From contig JBKPAG010000029.1 in assembly GCA_046726315.1 (NCBI GenBank), forward strand, positions 1 through 64,000: a stretch of DNA of 64,000 bases, read 5' to 3'. The notes under the pieces were generated by a model that made no database searches, was not told the origin of the DNA, and was given only the letters and a program-made list of their open reading frames with translations. Shown piece by piece: positions 16,019-24,117 of the stretch (positions are counted from its first letter, which is position 1; the number at the start of each line of letters is the position of its first letter). The DNA is from JACVRX01 sp046726315. Lineage in GTDB: Bacteria > Actinomycetota > Actinomycetes > Jiangellales > Jiangellaceae. Both the position numbers and the translations under genes were made by a program.

Positions 16019-17227
16019 TCATCCGGCGAGCGGCTCGGTCGTGACCGGGCGTCCCACAGCCGAGCCCGCGACATAGTCAGACCAGGACATGTTCCAGTCG
16101 ACCATCCCGGGGTCGCCACGGGCCACCAGGTCGCTGGCGCCACGGGTGGAGTTCTTCACCGTGACGACGTCTCCGTAGCGCGCAATCTTGAAGTACGTCC
16201 TGCCGTTGGCGCCGCTGAGGTTGATGCAACCGTGCGAGACGTTGGCGTTCCCCTGAGAGCCCTCTGACCACGGAGCCGAATGCACAAACGTGCCGCTCCA
16301 GGTCAGCCGGACACTCCAGTCGACCTCCAGGTCGTAGAACTCCGGACTGCTCTTGTCGCAGGTGATACCCGCGCTACACGACGTCATCTGCTTCGTCCTG
16401 TCCTTGGACAGCACGACGTAGGTTCCGTTACGCGTTGCGAATTCTGGCCTCCCCAGGCTGGTCTCCCATGTCCCGACGCGGGCGCCGTCAACCTTTACGG
16501 TCATCCGGTGCGCGGCCGCATCGACCGTCGCCACCTGAGCCTTGCCGATCGTGAACTCGTAGACGTAGTTCCGCCCACCCCACAGTTCCTCGCCGGCTTG
16601 GACGCCGTTGAGATCGAGACTGACGCCGACCCGCGTTCCCGCTGGCCAATACGCCTTTGGCCGGAAATGCGCTTCCGTCGAACTCACCCAGTGCCAACTG
16701 CCGACAACCTCCGGAGCTGAGGCAACGTGCATCACCTCTTCGACGGCGGCCTGCTCGGTGACGTCCTGGTCGAACCGGACGACGATGGGGGCACCCACGC
16801 CGACCACGTCCCCATCACCTGGCTGCAGCGCGAGGGTGAGCCGGTTCGAGTCCGGCACGGCGCTCACGGTGAAGGCTCCGGTCAAGCTGACCGGGTCGCC
16901 AGCGGCGTCAACCACCTCGGTGGTCACCGAGTACGCGGTCCCAGGACGTGGCGGCATCGCGCTGACCCAGGTCGACCCATCCTCGGCGACAGTCCCTGCA
17001 AGATCACCTCCGCCGTCTGCTGTGACTGCGACGGATTCGAAGGTGCCATCCTGCACGCGAAGTGTCACCGGCTCGTCGTACGGCACTTCGCCCGCCGACC
17101 CGACCAGGACTGGCTCGGCCGTCGCCGTCGGCTCCGGCTCAGGCGCGGACGTGCTGTCGCGGGCGCAGCCGACGAGAGACAGCAGCGTCGCGACGAGGAC
17201 AAGCACGACGAGATGTGCGCGTCGCAC
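16019..17227 (-). CDS. L,D-transpeptidase lipoprotein with Ig-like domains
   Basis: 402 residues. The signal peptide ends in a lipobox (LVG|C, Cys21), followed by a Pro/Ala/Glu linker, two beta-rich Ig-like domains (about 45-130 and 135-250) and a YkuD catalytic domain (about 255-375). The active-site motif is HSAPWSEGSQGNANVSHGCI, with catalytic Cys in SHGC and the upstream His. Actinobacterial enzymes of this layout (LdtMt2-like) make 3-3 peptidoglycan cross-links outside the membrane and resist most beta-lactams. GTG 17227 has GGAAGGAG about 8 bases upstream. It is the only gene between the tRNA and the lipoprotein hydrolase. Confidence 0.9.
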   Translation of the reverse strand: MRRAHLVVLVLVATLLSLVGCARDSTSAPEPEPTATAEPVLVGSAGEVPYDEPVTLRVQDGTFESVAVTADGGGDLAGTVAEDGSTWVSAMPPRPGTAYSVTTEVVDAAGDPVSLTGAFTVSAVPDSNRLTLALQPGDGDVVGVGAPIVVRFDQDVTEQAAVEEVMHVASAPEVVGSWHWVSSTEAHFRPKAYWPAGTRVGVSLDLNGVQAGEELWGGRNYVYEFTIGKAQVATVDAAAHRMTVKVDGARVGTWETSLGRPEFATRNGTYVVLSKDRTKQMTSCSAGITCDKSSPEFYDLEVDWSVRLTWSGTFVHSAPWSEGSQGNANVSHGCINLSGANGRTYFKIARYGDVVTVKNSTRGASDLVARGDPGMVDWNMSWSDYVAGSAVGRPVTTEPLAG

Positions 17228-17325
17228 CCGTCACCACGCTCCTTCCTGCCATCGTGTGCAGGCTTCTCAACGTTATCGGAGCGATCGATACGTTGATTTC
17301 CCTCCACAAGATGAGGATGAGAGTG

Positions 17326-18849
17326 TCACGTGCACCGAAGACCGTCCTCCGGGATCGTGCCGTCGATCAAGTACGCATCAACGGCGTCGTCGACGCACTC
17401 GCTGCCCTTGCGGTACGCCGTGTGGCCGCTGCCCTCGTAGGTGAGCAGGATCCCCGAATCGAGCTGGGCAGCCAGGGCCTCCGCCCATTCGTATGGCGTC
17501 GCAAAGTCGCCCGTCGTCCCCACGACGAGGATGGGAGCCGCCCCAATGGCAGTCACCGGTGCCGGAGCGGCCGGCGGGACCGGCCATCGCGCACAGACCA
17601 GCCCACTCCAGCCCTGATATGTCCCCAAAACCGGGGACGCCGCCTCGAACGCCGGGATTCCGGCTTCGATGACCTCGATGTCTGTTTCCCAAGGCCGATC
17701 CACACAGTTGACGCCGGAGCTGACCTCGTTCATGTTGCCCTTGAACGTGCCGTCGGGGTTGCGCTGCAGGTACTGGTCCGCGAGCAACTGCAGCGCCGAA
17801 CCGTCGCCCGCGAGCGCATGCTCCAGGGCAAGGTTGAGCAGCGGGTAGCCATCGTCCGGGCTCAGGTAAAGCGGGAGCACGATCCCGAGCACGGCAAGGG
17901 ATTGGGTGAGCGGTCGGGTGTCGTCATCGGTCGGCAGCGGTGTCGCATCAATGACTGCGAGCAGATTCATCAGCGTCAAGCGGGCTTCCGCGGCAGACTC
18001 GCCGAGGGGGCAGTCCTCCTCGGTCACGCAGGACGAAATGAACGCCGTCAGGGCCCGCTCAGCTCCCCTGGCCTGCCCCAGCAAGAACTGTTCCCCGGTG
18101 AGGGAAGGGTCGATCGCTCCGTCCAGCACCAGCCGGCCCACCCGTTCCGGGAACAACTCGGCGTACGCAGCACCGATGTCGGTGCCGTACGACGCGCCGC
18201 GGTAGTAGAGCACGTCGTCGCCGAGAACGGCGCGCAGTATGTCCAAGTCCCGAGCCACCTCCGCAGTCCCGATGTGCGGGAGCATCTCGCCGGAACGGTC
18301 GGTGCAGCCCGCGACAAACACCGCCACCTGATCCTGCAGCTCAGTGATCTCCTCGGCGTCGTCGGGCGAGCCGTCGGCCGCGATGAACTCGTCCAGCGCG
18401 GCGTCGTCGAGACAGTCCACAGGGCTCGACTGACCAACCCCGCGTGGGTCGAACCCCACGATGTCGAAGCGTTCAGCGACATCGTCGTTGACCACACTGC
18501 CCCGGGCATATTCGACGCCGGAGGCGCCCGGCCCGCCAGGATTGACCAGCAGCGAGCCGATCCGATCGTCGCCGGTAGCCGGGCGGCGAAGCACCGACAG
18601 TTCGATGGTCTCACCATCCGGCGCGGCATAGTCGAGCGGCACCTCTACCGTCGTGCAGTGCAACTCGTCGTGACAGTTCTCCCACTCCAAGGGCTGTGTG
18701 TAGAACGGCACCAAGGCGGAGTCAACACCATCGGTGGCCCCCTGCCCGGGAGACGACATCGGGGGCGGATCCGCTGCCGGCTGATCCGGCGCGCAGGCCG
18801 GGGCGAGGATCAGGATGGCCACCAGCGCAGGCAGTGCGCCACGGCTCAC
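17326..18849 (-). CDS. Secreted alpha/beta hydrolase, tripeptidyl-aminopeptidase-like lipoprotein
   Basis: 507 residues with lipobox LAPAC (Cys19). The hydrolase core shows LLVNPGGPGASGVEYARG (oxyanion region), FDIVGFDPRGVGQSSPVDC, the nucleophile elbow GASYGTDIGAAYAELFPERV, the acid region LVVGTTGDFATPYEWAEAL and the His in LTYEGSGHTAY. This is the SlpD/SlpE or proline-iminopeptidase-like exported family of actinobacteria, which trims peptides outside the membrane. The paired cysteines near the end (KGSECVDDAVDAYLIDGTIP, LRC) are typical. GTG 18849 overlaps the PSP1 gene stop by GTGA and follows GGGAGGAC. Confidence 0.88.
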   Translation of the reverse strand: MSRGALPALVAILILAPACAPDQPAADPPPMSSPGQGATDGVDSALVPFYTQPLEWENCHDELHCTTVEVPLDYAAPDGETIELSVLRRPATGDDRIGSLLVNPGGPGASGVEYARGSVVNDDVAERFDIVGFDPRGVGQSSPVDCLDDAALDEFIAADGSPDDAEEITELQDQVAVFVAGCTDRSGEMLPHIGTAEVARDLDILRAVLGDDVLYYRGASYGTDIGAAYAELFPERVGRLVLDGAIDPSLTGEQFLLGQARGAERALTAFISSCVTEEDCPLGESAAEARLTLMNLLAVIDATPLPTDDDTRPLTQSLAVLGIVLPLYLSPDDGYPLLNLALEHALAGDGSALQLLADQYLQRNPDGTFKGNMNEVSSGVNCVDRPWETDIEVIEAGIPAFEAASPVLGTYQGWSGLVCARWPVPPAAPAPVTAIGAAPILVVGTTGDFATPYEWAEALAAQLDSGILLTYEGSGHTAYRKGSECVDDAVDAYLIDGTIPEDGLRCT

Positions 18850-19718
18850 ACGTCCTCCCGGCCGGGAGTCGCGCGCATCCCGCCGGCAACGGCCCCTTCA
18901 TAGGCCTGGCGGGATCCGCATACGCTCGCCTTGGGGCAGGCAACGCGCCGGCCGGTTTCCCGGTCGCGCACGTACACAGTCTCCGCAGGCACGTTGTATC
19001 CGACAACCGTGCCCTCGACGCCCTCGTCGGTGCTGACTCCGCAGCCCAGCGCCGGAACGCTTACCTTGAAGTCCTGGTAAAGCGGGTGTTCGTACTTCAG
19101 GCAACACATCAGTCGCCCGCACGCCCCGGAGATCTTCAACGGATTCAGCGGCAGGTCCTGGTCCTTTGCCATCCGGATGCTGACCGGCTCGAAATCGGTG
19201 AGGAACGTTGAACAGCAGGTGTCCCGCCCACAGGGCCCGATCCCGCCCTGAACCCGGGCCTCGTCGCGGGGCCCGAGTTGGCGCAGATCGATGCGGGCCC
19301 GCAATGTGCGAGCCAGATCCCGCACCAGGTTCCGGAAATCCACCCGGTTCGGCGCGCTGAAATAGATCGTGATCAGTTGGTCGACGTCGGGGCGGGTGTC
19401 GACGAAGTCGACGGCGACGACTTTCATCGGCAGCTTGTGCTGACGAACGAGCCGACGGGCGACGACCCGCGCTTCGGCCCGGCGCCGCCGGTTACGCTCG
19501 TCGCGTTCCAATTGCTCGTCGGTGGCGGTACCCGCACAGACCGGCAGCCCACCGACATCGTCACTGACCCACTGCGGCGACCAGACGCACTCCGCGACCT
19601 CGGGGCCGTCGTCGGTGGGGACAAGGACCTTGTCGCCCACCTGGGGAGTGTGCTCACCTGGGTCGAGGTAGTACAACCGCCCGTACCGGGTGAAGGCGAC
19701 GGCCATGACCATGCCCAC
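18846..19718 (-). CDS. PSP1 C-terminal domain protein (RicT/YaaT-like)
   Basis: 290 residues. The PSP1/RicT core has the cysteine clusters GIGPCGRDTCCSTFLTDFE and KISGACGRLMCCLKYEHPLY, and the segment MKVVAVDFVDTRPDVDQLIT plus IYFSAPNRVDFRNLVRDLA. In Bacillus the homologue works with RicA and RicF in a [4Fe-4S] complex that affects RNA processing and development; no partner genes are seen here. In actinobacteria it often lies beside holB and tmk, as in this window. The start is at 19718; 48 bases separate it from the divergent helicase-associated gene. Confidence 0.88.
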   Translation of the reverse strand: MGMVMAVAFTRYGRLYYLDPGEHTPQVGDKVLVPTDDGPEVAECVWSPQWVSDDVGGLPVCAGTATDEQLERDERNRRRRAEARVVARRLVRQHKLPMKVVAVDFVDTRPDVDQLITIYFSAPNRVDFRNLVRDLARTLRARIDLRQLGPRDEARVQGGIGPCGRDTCCSTFLTDFEPVSIRMAKDQDLPLNPLKISGACGRLMCCLKYEHPLYQDFKVSVPALGCGVSTDEGVEGTVVGYNVPAETVYVRDRETGRRVACPKASVCGSRQAYEGAVAGGMRATPGREDV

Positions 19719-19766
19719 GCCGCCACCTTACGCGGAGCTCAGAAGAAGACCGGTCAGGATGTCCTG

Positions 19767-22172
19767 GTGACGTACACCGCATGGCTGAGGTCGTTAGGCC
19801 CATACGGCCTCGCCGAGCTGCTGCGGCTGCGGCCCGATGCGGCAGCTCGCCCGGCGCCCACGCATCTGGACGAGCTGTCGGCCCGGCTGACCACCGCACA
19901 TTCGGCGGCTGCGGCGTTGGCCGACGTCGGCGAAGTGGCTCTGCGGCTCGCCGAGATCACGGTCGCGTACAACGGATTGTCGGTCGACCGGCTGCACGAG
20001 TGGTTCGGACAATCAACGGCGCTGGATGACGCACTGTCGGAGTTGCGGTGCAGAGGCCTGCTGTGGGAGTTCGGGTCGAAACCCCACGCACGGACAGAGC
20101 CGGCAGGCGGAGTTGGAGCGTCCTGGCCACAGCCGCTGAATCTCGGCCGAGGTCTTCGCAGCCTACTCGGCCAACTGCAGGCGAACCAATTGGATCTGGT
20201 GACAGAGACGTTTCGAGTGGGACGGCAGTCCAGCCGCAAGAAGACGCATGACGTCATCGCAACTCGGCTCACTGCCGACCGGATCGTTGCACTGGCCGCC
20301 GAGGCACCAGCGGCAGTCGCCAAGCTGTTGGACATCGCGACCTGGGCCGGGCCGAACGTCTTCGTCGACCCCGAGACGGCGAGTGCGTTGTGGTGGGCCG
20401 GAAGTAACCTGAGGCGATCCGACGTCGGTTGGGCCGTCGGCCATGCGCTGCTGCTTCCGGTCGCGTGGGACGTGCTGCAGATGCCGCGGGAGGTCGGCTT
20501 GGCGCTACGGGGCCCGGACTGGCGTCCGGACCTGCGAACCAATCGGCCTGCGGTGGCGACGACGGCGATCGACGGCGGCTCGGTCGAACACGAGAGTGCG
20601 GCGGCAGCCGCAGCGACGCTCGATGCGGTGGCGTCGGTCATGGACACGCTCGGGACCTCTCCGGCCACATTGCTGCGGTCCGGTGGAGTCGGTATACGTG
20701 AGGTCCGGCGGCTCGCGAAAGCGGCCAGAGCCGAGGAACGCACCGTGGTACTCGCGTTGGAAGTGTCACGCGCAGCCGGACTGATCGCCGTCTCGGACGG
20801 CGTCGTGGTGCCGACGCATCGCTATGACCACTGGCGGGCATCGCCTCCCGGCACCCAGTTCGTCGAGCTGATCGGGGCCTGGTGGGACCTCGACGGGCCC
20901 GTCAGCGAACGGTCGACCACCGGCGACGACAGGCCGGAACCGGCGCTGGTCCGGACGTTCCCACGACCTGAGGTGCAACGGCTGCGACGCGCCCTGCTGG
21001 AGCGGGCTTCGACATTTCCGGCCGGCACCGGCGTCGACACGCTCCCGAGCCTGGTCGCCGATGTGTGCTGGGATCGGCCGCTCGCCTACCCCGTGACCGA
21101 CATCGACGTGCAGGCGGCCTCGTGCTGGTGGGAAGCCGGAGCCTTCGGCTTGGTCGCCCACGGAGCCGTAACGGCTCTTGGTCGGGCACTGCTGAGCGGA
21201 GATCGCGGTTCAGTGCTCGACGCCGCGCACGCGTTGATGCCTACCGCCACGGCTTACGCGACGTTTCAGGCAGACCTGACCGCAGTTGTGGCCGGTACGC
21301 CGACCGCAATGCTCGGTGATCTTCTCGATGCAGCGGCCGACCGCGAAACCCGGGGCAGCGCCCATATCTGGCGCTTCACCCCTGGGAGTGTCCGGCGGTT
21401 CCTCGATGGCGGTGGTCAAGCCGAGGATCTGCTGGCGGATCTTGCAGCCGTCGCGCTCCAGCCCGTCCCTCAACCGTTGGAATACCTCATTCGTGACAAT
21501 TCCCGACGGCACGGTGAAGTTGCCGTGCACCCGGTTGGCTGCTGCATTGTCTCGGACGACGAGCCACTGCTCGCCGAGATCGCCGCACATCGCTCGCTGC
21601 GTGGTCTCGGTGTCCGGATACTCGCTCCAACGGTGCTGGCGAGCAGCAAAACGGTTGCAGAGACCGTCGAGAGCTTGCGTTCAACCGGCTATGCGCCGGT
21701 CCGGCTCACCGCCACCGGCGACGTGGTCGTCGAACGTGACGAACGGCGCCGGAAGCCACGGCCAAGCGGGTCGGCCGGTGCCGACGTCGTTGATCTGGTG
21801 GACCGCAGGCCGTCAGGTCCGACCCGTCGGGCCATCGCGGAATCCGCGCCCGCGGATCCGGTAGCGCTCGCGCGAACCCTGCTCGCGCAGCCGGATGCCG
21901 CGGCTCCACCGCGAAGCGAGTCGTTGACCATGCGGCGCCTAGTCGACGCCCGCACCACGCTCGCGACGTACGAGTTGCGCGTGCTGAGCCATGCCGTCGA
22001 CCATCACGAGGCCGTGCACATCGATTACGTCGACCAAAACGGCAGCCGAACCTCCCGGGTCATCAGCGACATCTCGCTGATGGGCGGCGTCATCGAGGCG
22101 TGGTGCCATCTGCGTCAGGCCGAGCGCATGTTCAGCCTCAGCGGGATCGAATCGGTATCACCCGCGGACTGA
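19767..22172 (+). CDS. Helicase-associated (XPB/Ssl2-like) protein with C-terminal WYL-like domain
   Basis: About 801 residues, actinobacterial conserved protein. The N-terminal half begins YTAWLRSLGPYGLAELLRLR and is helical; the region around VQPVPQPLEYLIRDNSRRHG, VGCCIVSDDEPLLAEIAAHR, LRGLGVRILAPTVLASSKT and LRSTGYAPVRLTATGDVVV matches the helicase C-terminal (XPB N-terminal-like) module; the end (EAVHIDYVDQNGSRTSRVIS, EAWCHLRQAERMFSLSGI) is WYL-like. No Walker motifs are present, so it is not a helicase by itself; a DNA-damage or nucleic-acid-binding regulatory role is plausible. GTG 19767 is preferred because residues then begin with the conserved segment; the ribosome site is weak. Confidence 0.8.
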   Translation: MTYTAWLRSLGPYGLAELLRLRPDAAARPAPTHLDELSARLTTAHSAAAALADVGEVALRLAEITVAYNGLSVDRLHEWFGQSTALDDALSELRCRGLLWEFGSKPHARTEPAGGVGASWPQPLNLGRGLRSLLGQLQANQLDLVTETFRVGRQSSRKKTHDVIATRLTADRIVALAAEAPAAVAKLLDIATWAGPNVFVDPETASALWWAGSNLRRSDVGWAVGHALLLPVAWDVLQMPREVGLALRGPDWRPDLRTNRPAVATTAIDGGSVEHESAAAAAATLDAVASVMDTLGTSPATLLRSGGVGIREVRRLAKAARAEERTVVLALEVSRAAGLIAVSDGVVVPTHRYDHWRASPPGTQFVELIGAWWDLDGPVSERSTTGDDRPEPALVRTFPRPEVQRLRRALLERASTFPAGTGVDTLPSLVADVCWDRPLAYPVTDIDVQAASCWWEAGAFGLVAHGAVTALGRALLSGDRGSVLDAAHALMPTATAYATFQADLTAVVAGTPTAMLGDLLDAAADRETRGSAHIWRFTPGSVRRFLDGGGQAEDLLADLAAVALQPVPQPLEYLIRDNSRRHGEVAVHPVGCCIVSDDEPLLAEIAAHRSLRGLGVRILAPTVLASSKTVAETVESLRSTGYAPVRLTATGDVVVERDERRRKPRPSGSAGADVVDLVDRRPSGPTRRAIAESAPADPVALARTLLAQPDAAAPPRSESLTMRRLVDARTTLATYELRVLSHAVDHHEAVHIDYVDQNGSRTSRVISDISLMGGVIEAWCHLRQAERMFSLSGIESVSPAD

Positions 22173-22175
22173 CGC

Positions 22176-23339
22176 CTATCCCTCCCGCAGCGACAACGCC
22201 ATGGCCTCCAAGGTGAGCAGCGGTGCGGCATTGGCTTCTAGCGCCTCGCGGGCGGCGACTACGGCTTCCATTCGACGCAACGTCGACTCCAGGGTCGACG
22301 CGGCGGCCAATCGGTCGATGGACGGGCGGATCTCCTCGTTGACCAACTCGACGCCGGCGTCGAGTTGGCGGACCAGTACGTCCCGGTACACCGCGAGCAC
22401 GTCGACCAGCGCCCGATCGATCGAGTCACGCTGCACGCGGGTCCGGCGCAGCTTTTGCTCCCGCTCCAGATCCTTGATGGCGGCATCCACCGTACGTGGT
22501 CTGCGACCGGTCGTGCCGGCGCCGAGCGCCTGCTTCAGCTCGTCGATCTCTCGGGCATCCAGCTCGTCGCACCGAAGCTCGGACTCCGCCTTGGCCGCCT
22601 CGACCAGCGCCGCGGCGGCGGCGAGGCAGGTTCGGAGGTCAGCGAGCGCGAAGGGCAGCCGAAGCACCTCACGATGCCTGGCCCGAGCGTCCTCGTTGGT
22701 AGCGAGCGCCTTCGCGCGGCCGATGTGCCCCTGCGCGGCGCGCGCGGCAAATGCCGCGAGCACCCTGTCGGCGCCGACCGTCCGGACGAGGTGGTCGGCG
22801 ACCTCGTCATATGGCGGGGTTCGCAACCTCACCACCCGGCACCTCGACCGGATCGTCGCGACGATGTCTTCCGGCGTCGGGGCACACAGCAGCCAAACCG
22901 TGCGCGGCGGTGGTTCTTCCAGCGAGAGCAGAATCGCATCGGCGGCGTCATCCCCGAGGCGGTCGGCATCTTCGACCACAACGATCTGCCAGCGTCCCCG
23001 AGACGGCCGCAGCGCGGCCCGCGGTACCAGGTCGCGGATCTGCCTGATCTTGATCGACAGCCCGTCGGTGACGACATCGGCGACGTCGGGATGGGTGCGG
23101 TTGCGAACGTCACGGCATTCGGCACACGTCCGGCAGCCGCCGTCCGGGCATTCGAGAGCGGCGGCGAACGCTCTGGCGACGACAGACCGTCCGGACCCCG
23201 GCGGGCCGGTGAACAGCCATGCATGTGTCATCGCCGCCCCTGCTGCCGAGTCGCCGGCGAGCACTGCGGTTGCGTCGGCCACGGTCCGGCGCAGCTCCGG
23301 CACGACGGTCTGCCCGACCACCGCATCCCACACGCTCAC
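22176..23339 (-). CDS. holB: DNA polymerase III subunit delta'
   Basis: 387-residue clamp-loader subunit. AAA+ motifs: HAWLFTGPPGSGRSVVARAF (Walker A), WQIVVVEDADRLGDDAADAI (Walker B region), LLSLEEPPPRTVWLLC and TIRSRCRVVRLRTP (SRC motif with the arginine). A Zn finger, CPDGGCRTCAECRDVRNRTHPD, lies after the P-loop as in DnaX/HolB. A long helical C-terminus forms the collar. It overlaps the tmk stop by 4 bases (ATGA or GTGA type) and so is co-transcribed with it; convergent with the gene on the left. Confidence 0.92.
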   Translation of the reverse strand: MSVWDAVVGQTVVPELRRTVADATAVLAGDSAAGAAMTHAWLFTGPPGSGRSVVARAFAAALECPDGGCRTCAECRDVRNRTHPDVADVVTDGLSIKIRQIRDLVPRAALRPSRGRWQIVVVEDADRLGDDAADAILLSLEEPPPRTVWLLCAPTPEDIVATIRSRCRVVRLRTPPYDEVADHLVRTVGADRVLAAFAARAAQGHIGRAKALATNEDARARHREVLRLPFALADLRTCLAAAAALVEAAKAESELRCDELDAREIDELKQALGAGTTGRRPRTVDAAIKDLEREQKLRRTRVQRDSIDRALVDVLAVYRDVLVRQLDAGVELVNEEIRPSIDRLAAASTLESTLRRMEAVVAAREALEANAAPLLTLEAMALSLREG

Positions 23340-23962
23340 AACAGCCCCAGCTCTTTGACCCGGTCCAGAATCGTGGCGTCGACCTGCTCCTCGGACAGCG
23401 TTCCGTCGACCAGGATGTATCGATCCGGCGCCGCGTCGGCAAGGTCGACGTACGCCAGCCGCACCCTTGCGTGGAACTCGTCCGGCTCGGCCTCCAGCCG
23501 GTCGGCGGGACCGGCCAGCCGCGTGCGACCGACCCTCGGTGGCACGTCGAGCACGACGGTGAGGTCGGGCAACAGACCGCCAGTCGCGAACCGCGACAAT
23601 TCGGCGATGGCCTCGGACCCCAGCCCCCGGGCTATCCCCTGATACGCGATCGAGGAGTCTACGTACCGGTCAGTGATGACGACCGCCCCGCGGTCGAGTG
23701 CCGGCAGGACGGCCGTTGCGACATGTTCGGCCCGGTCGGCGGCGTAGAGCAATGCCTCGGCGCGTGCATCGAGGCCCGCGTTGGCTGGGTCGAGAAGAAT
23801 CGCGCGGATCTGCCGTCCGATCCGTGAGTCGCCCGGCTCGTGGGTCAGCACCACCTCGTGCCCAGCCGTGCGCAGCTGACTCGCGAGGGCGAGGGCGCGG
23901 CTGGATTTACCTGCGCCTTCACCCCCCTCGAACGCGATGAACACCCCGACAGGCCTGGACAC
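23336..23962 (-). CDS. tmk: Thymidylate kinase
   Basis: 208 residues, standard length. GVFIAFEGGEGAGKSSRALA holds the P-loop, VVLTHEPGDSRIGRQIR the DR/E motif region, AVVITDRYVDSSIAYQG the substrate-binding DRY motif, and RLEAEPDEFHARVRLAYVDLA the lid/TMP part. It phosphorylates dTMP to dTDP in pyrimidine-deoxynucleotide synthesis. First gene of the leftward tmk-holB pair. 155 bases without a gene separate it from topA. Confidence 0.95.
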   Translation of the reverse strand: MSRPVGVFIAFEGGEGAGKSSRALALASQLRTAGHEVVLTHEPGDSRIGRQIRAILLDPANAGLDARAEALLYAADRAEHVATAVLPALDRGAVVITDRYVDSSIAYQGIARGLGSEAIAELSRFATGGLLPDLTVVLDVPPRVGRTRLAGPADRLEAEPDEFHARVRLAYVDLADAAPDRYILVDGTLSEEQVDATILDRVKELGLL

Positions 23963-24117
23963 ATCGCCAGCGTAGTGAGGGCTCGCGACAACGTTATGTC
24001 GCGCGATCTATCAAGCTTGCGCAAATTTCACTTGGCCTTGGCGCAACAGTCGCGGGCTCGCTATGAGCAGCAGCACGGTGGGTCGGCCTGGGCGCGCGCT
24101 GGTCCGGGCTGCGGAGA

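Noticed and set aside
17062..18903. 613-codon plus-strand frame opposite the lipoprotein hydrolase
   Set aside because: The minus strand shows signal peptide, Ser elbow, Asp and His in order; the plus frame is a shadow.
19278..19766. N-terminal extension of the helicase-associated gene
   Set aside because: This part runs antisense through the PSP1 gene and lacks conserved sequence; the family begins near 19767.
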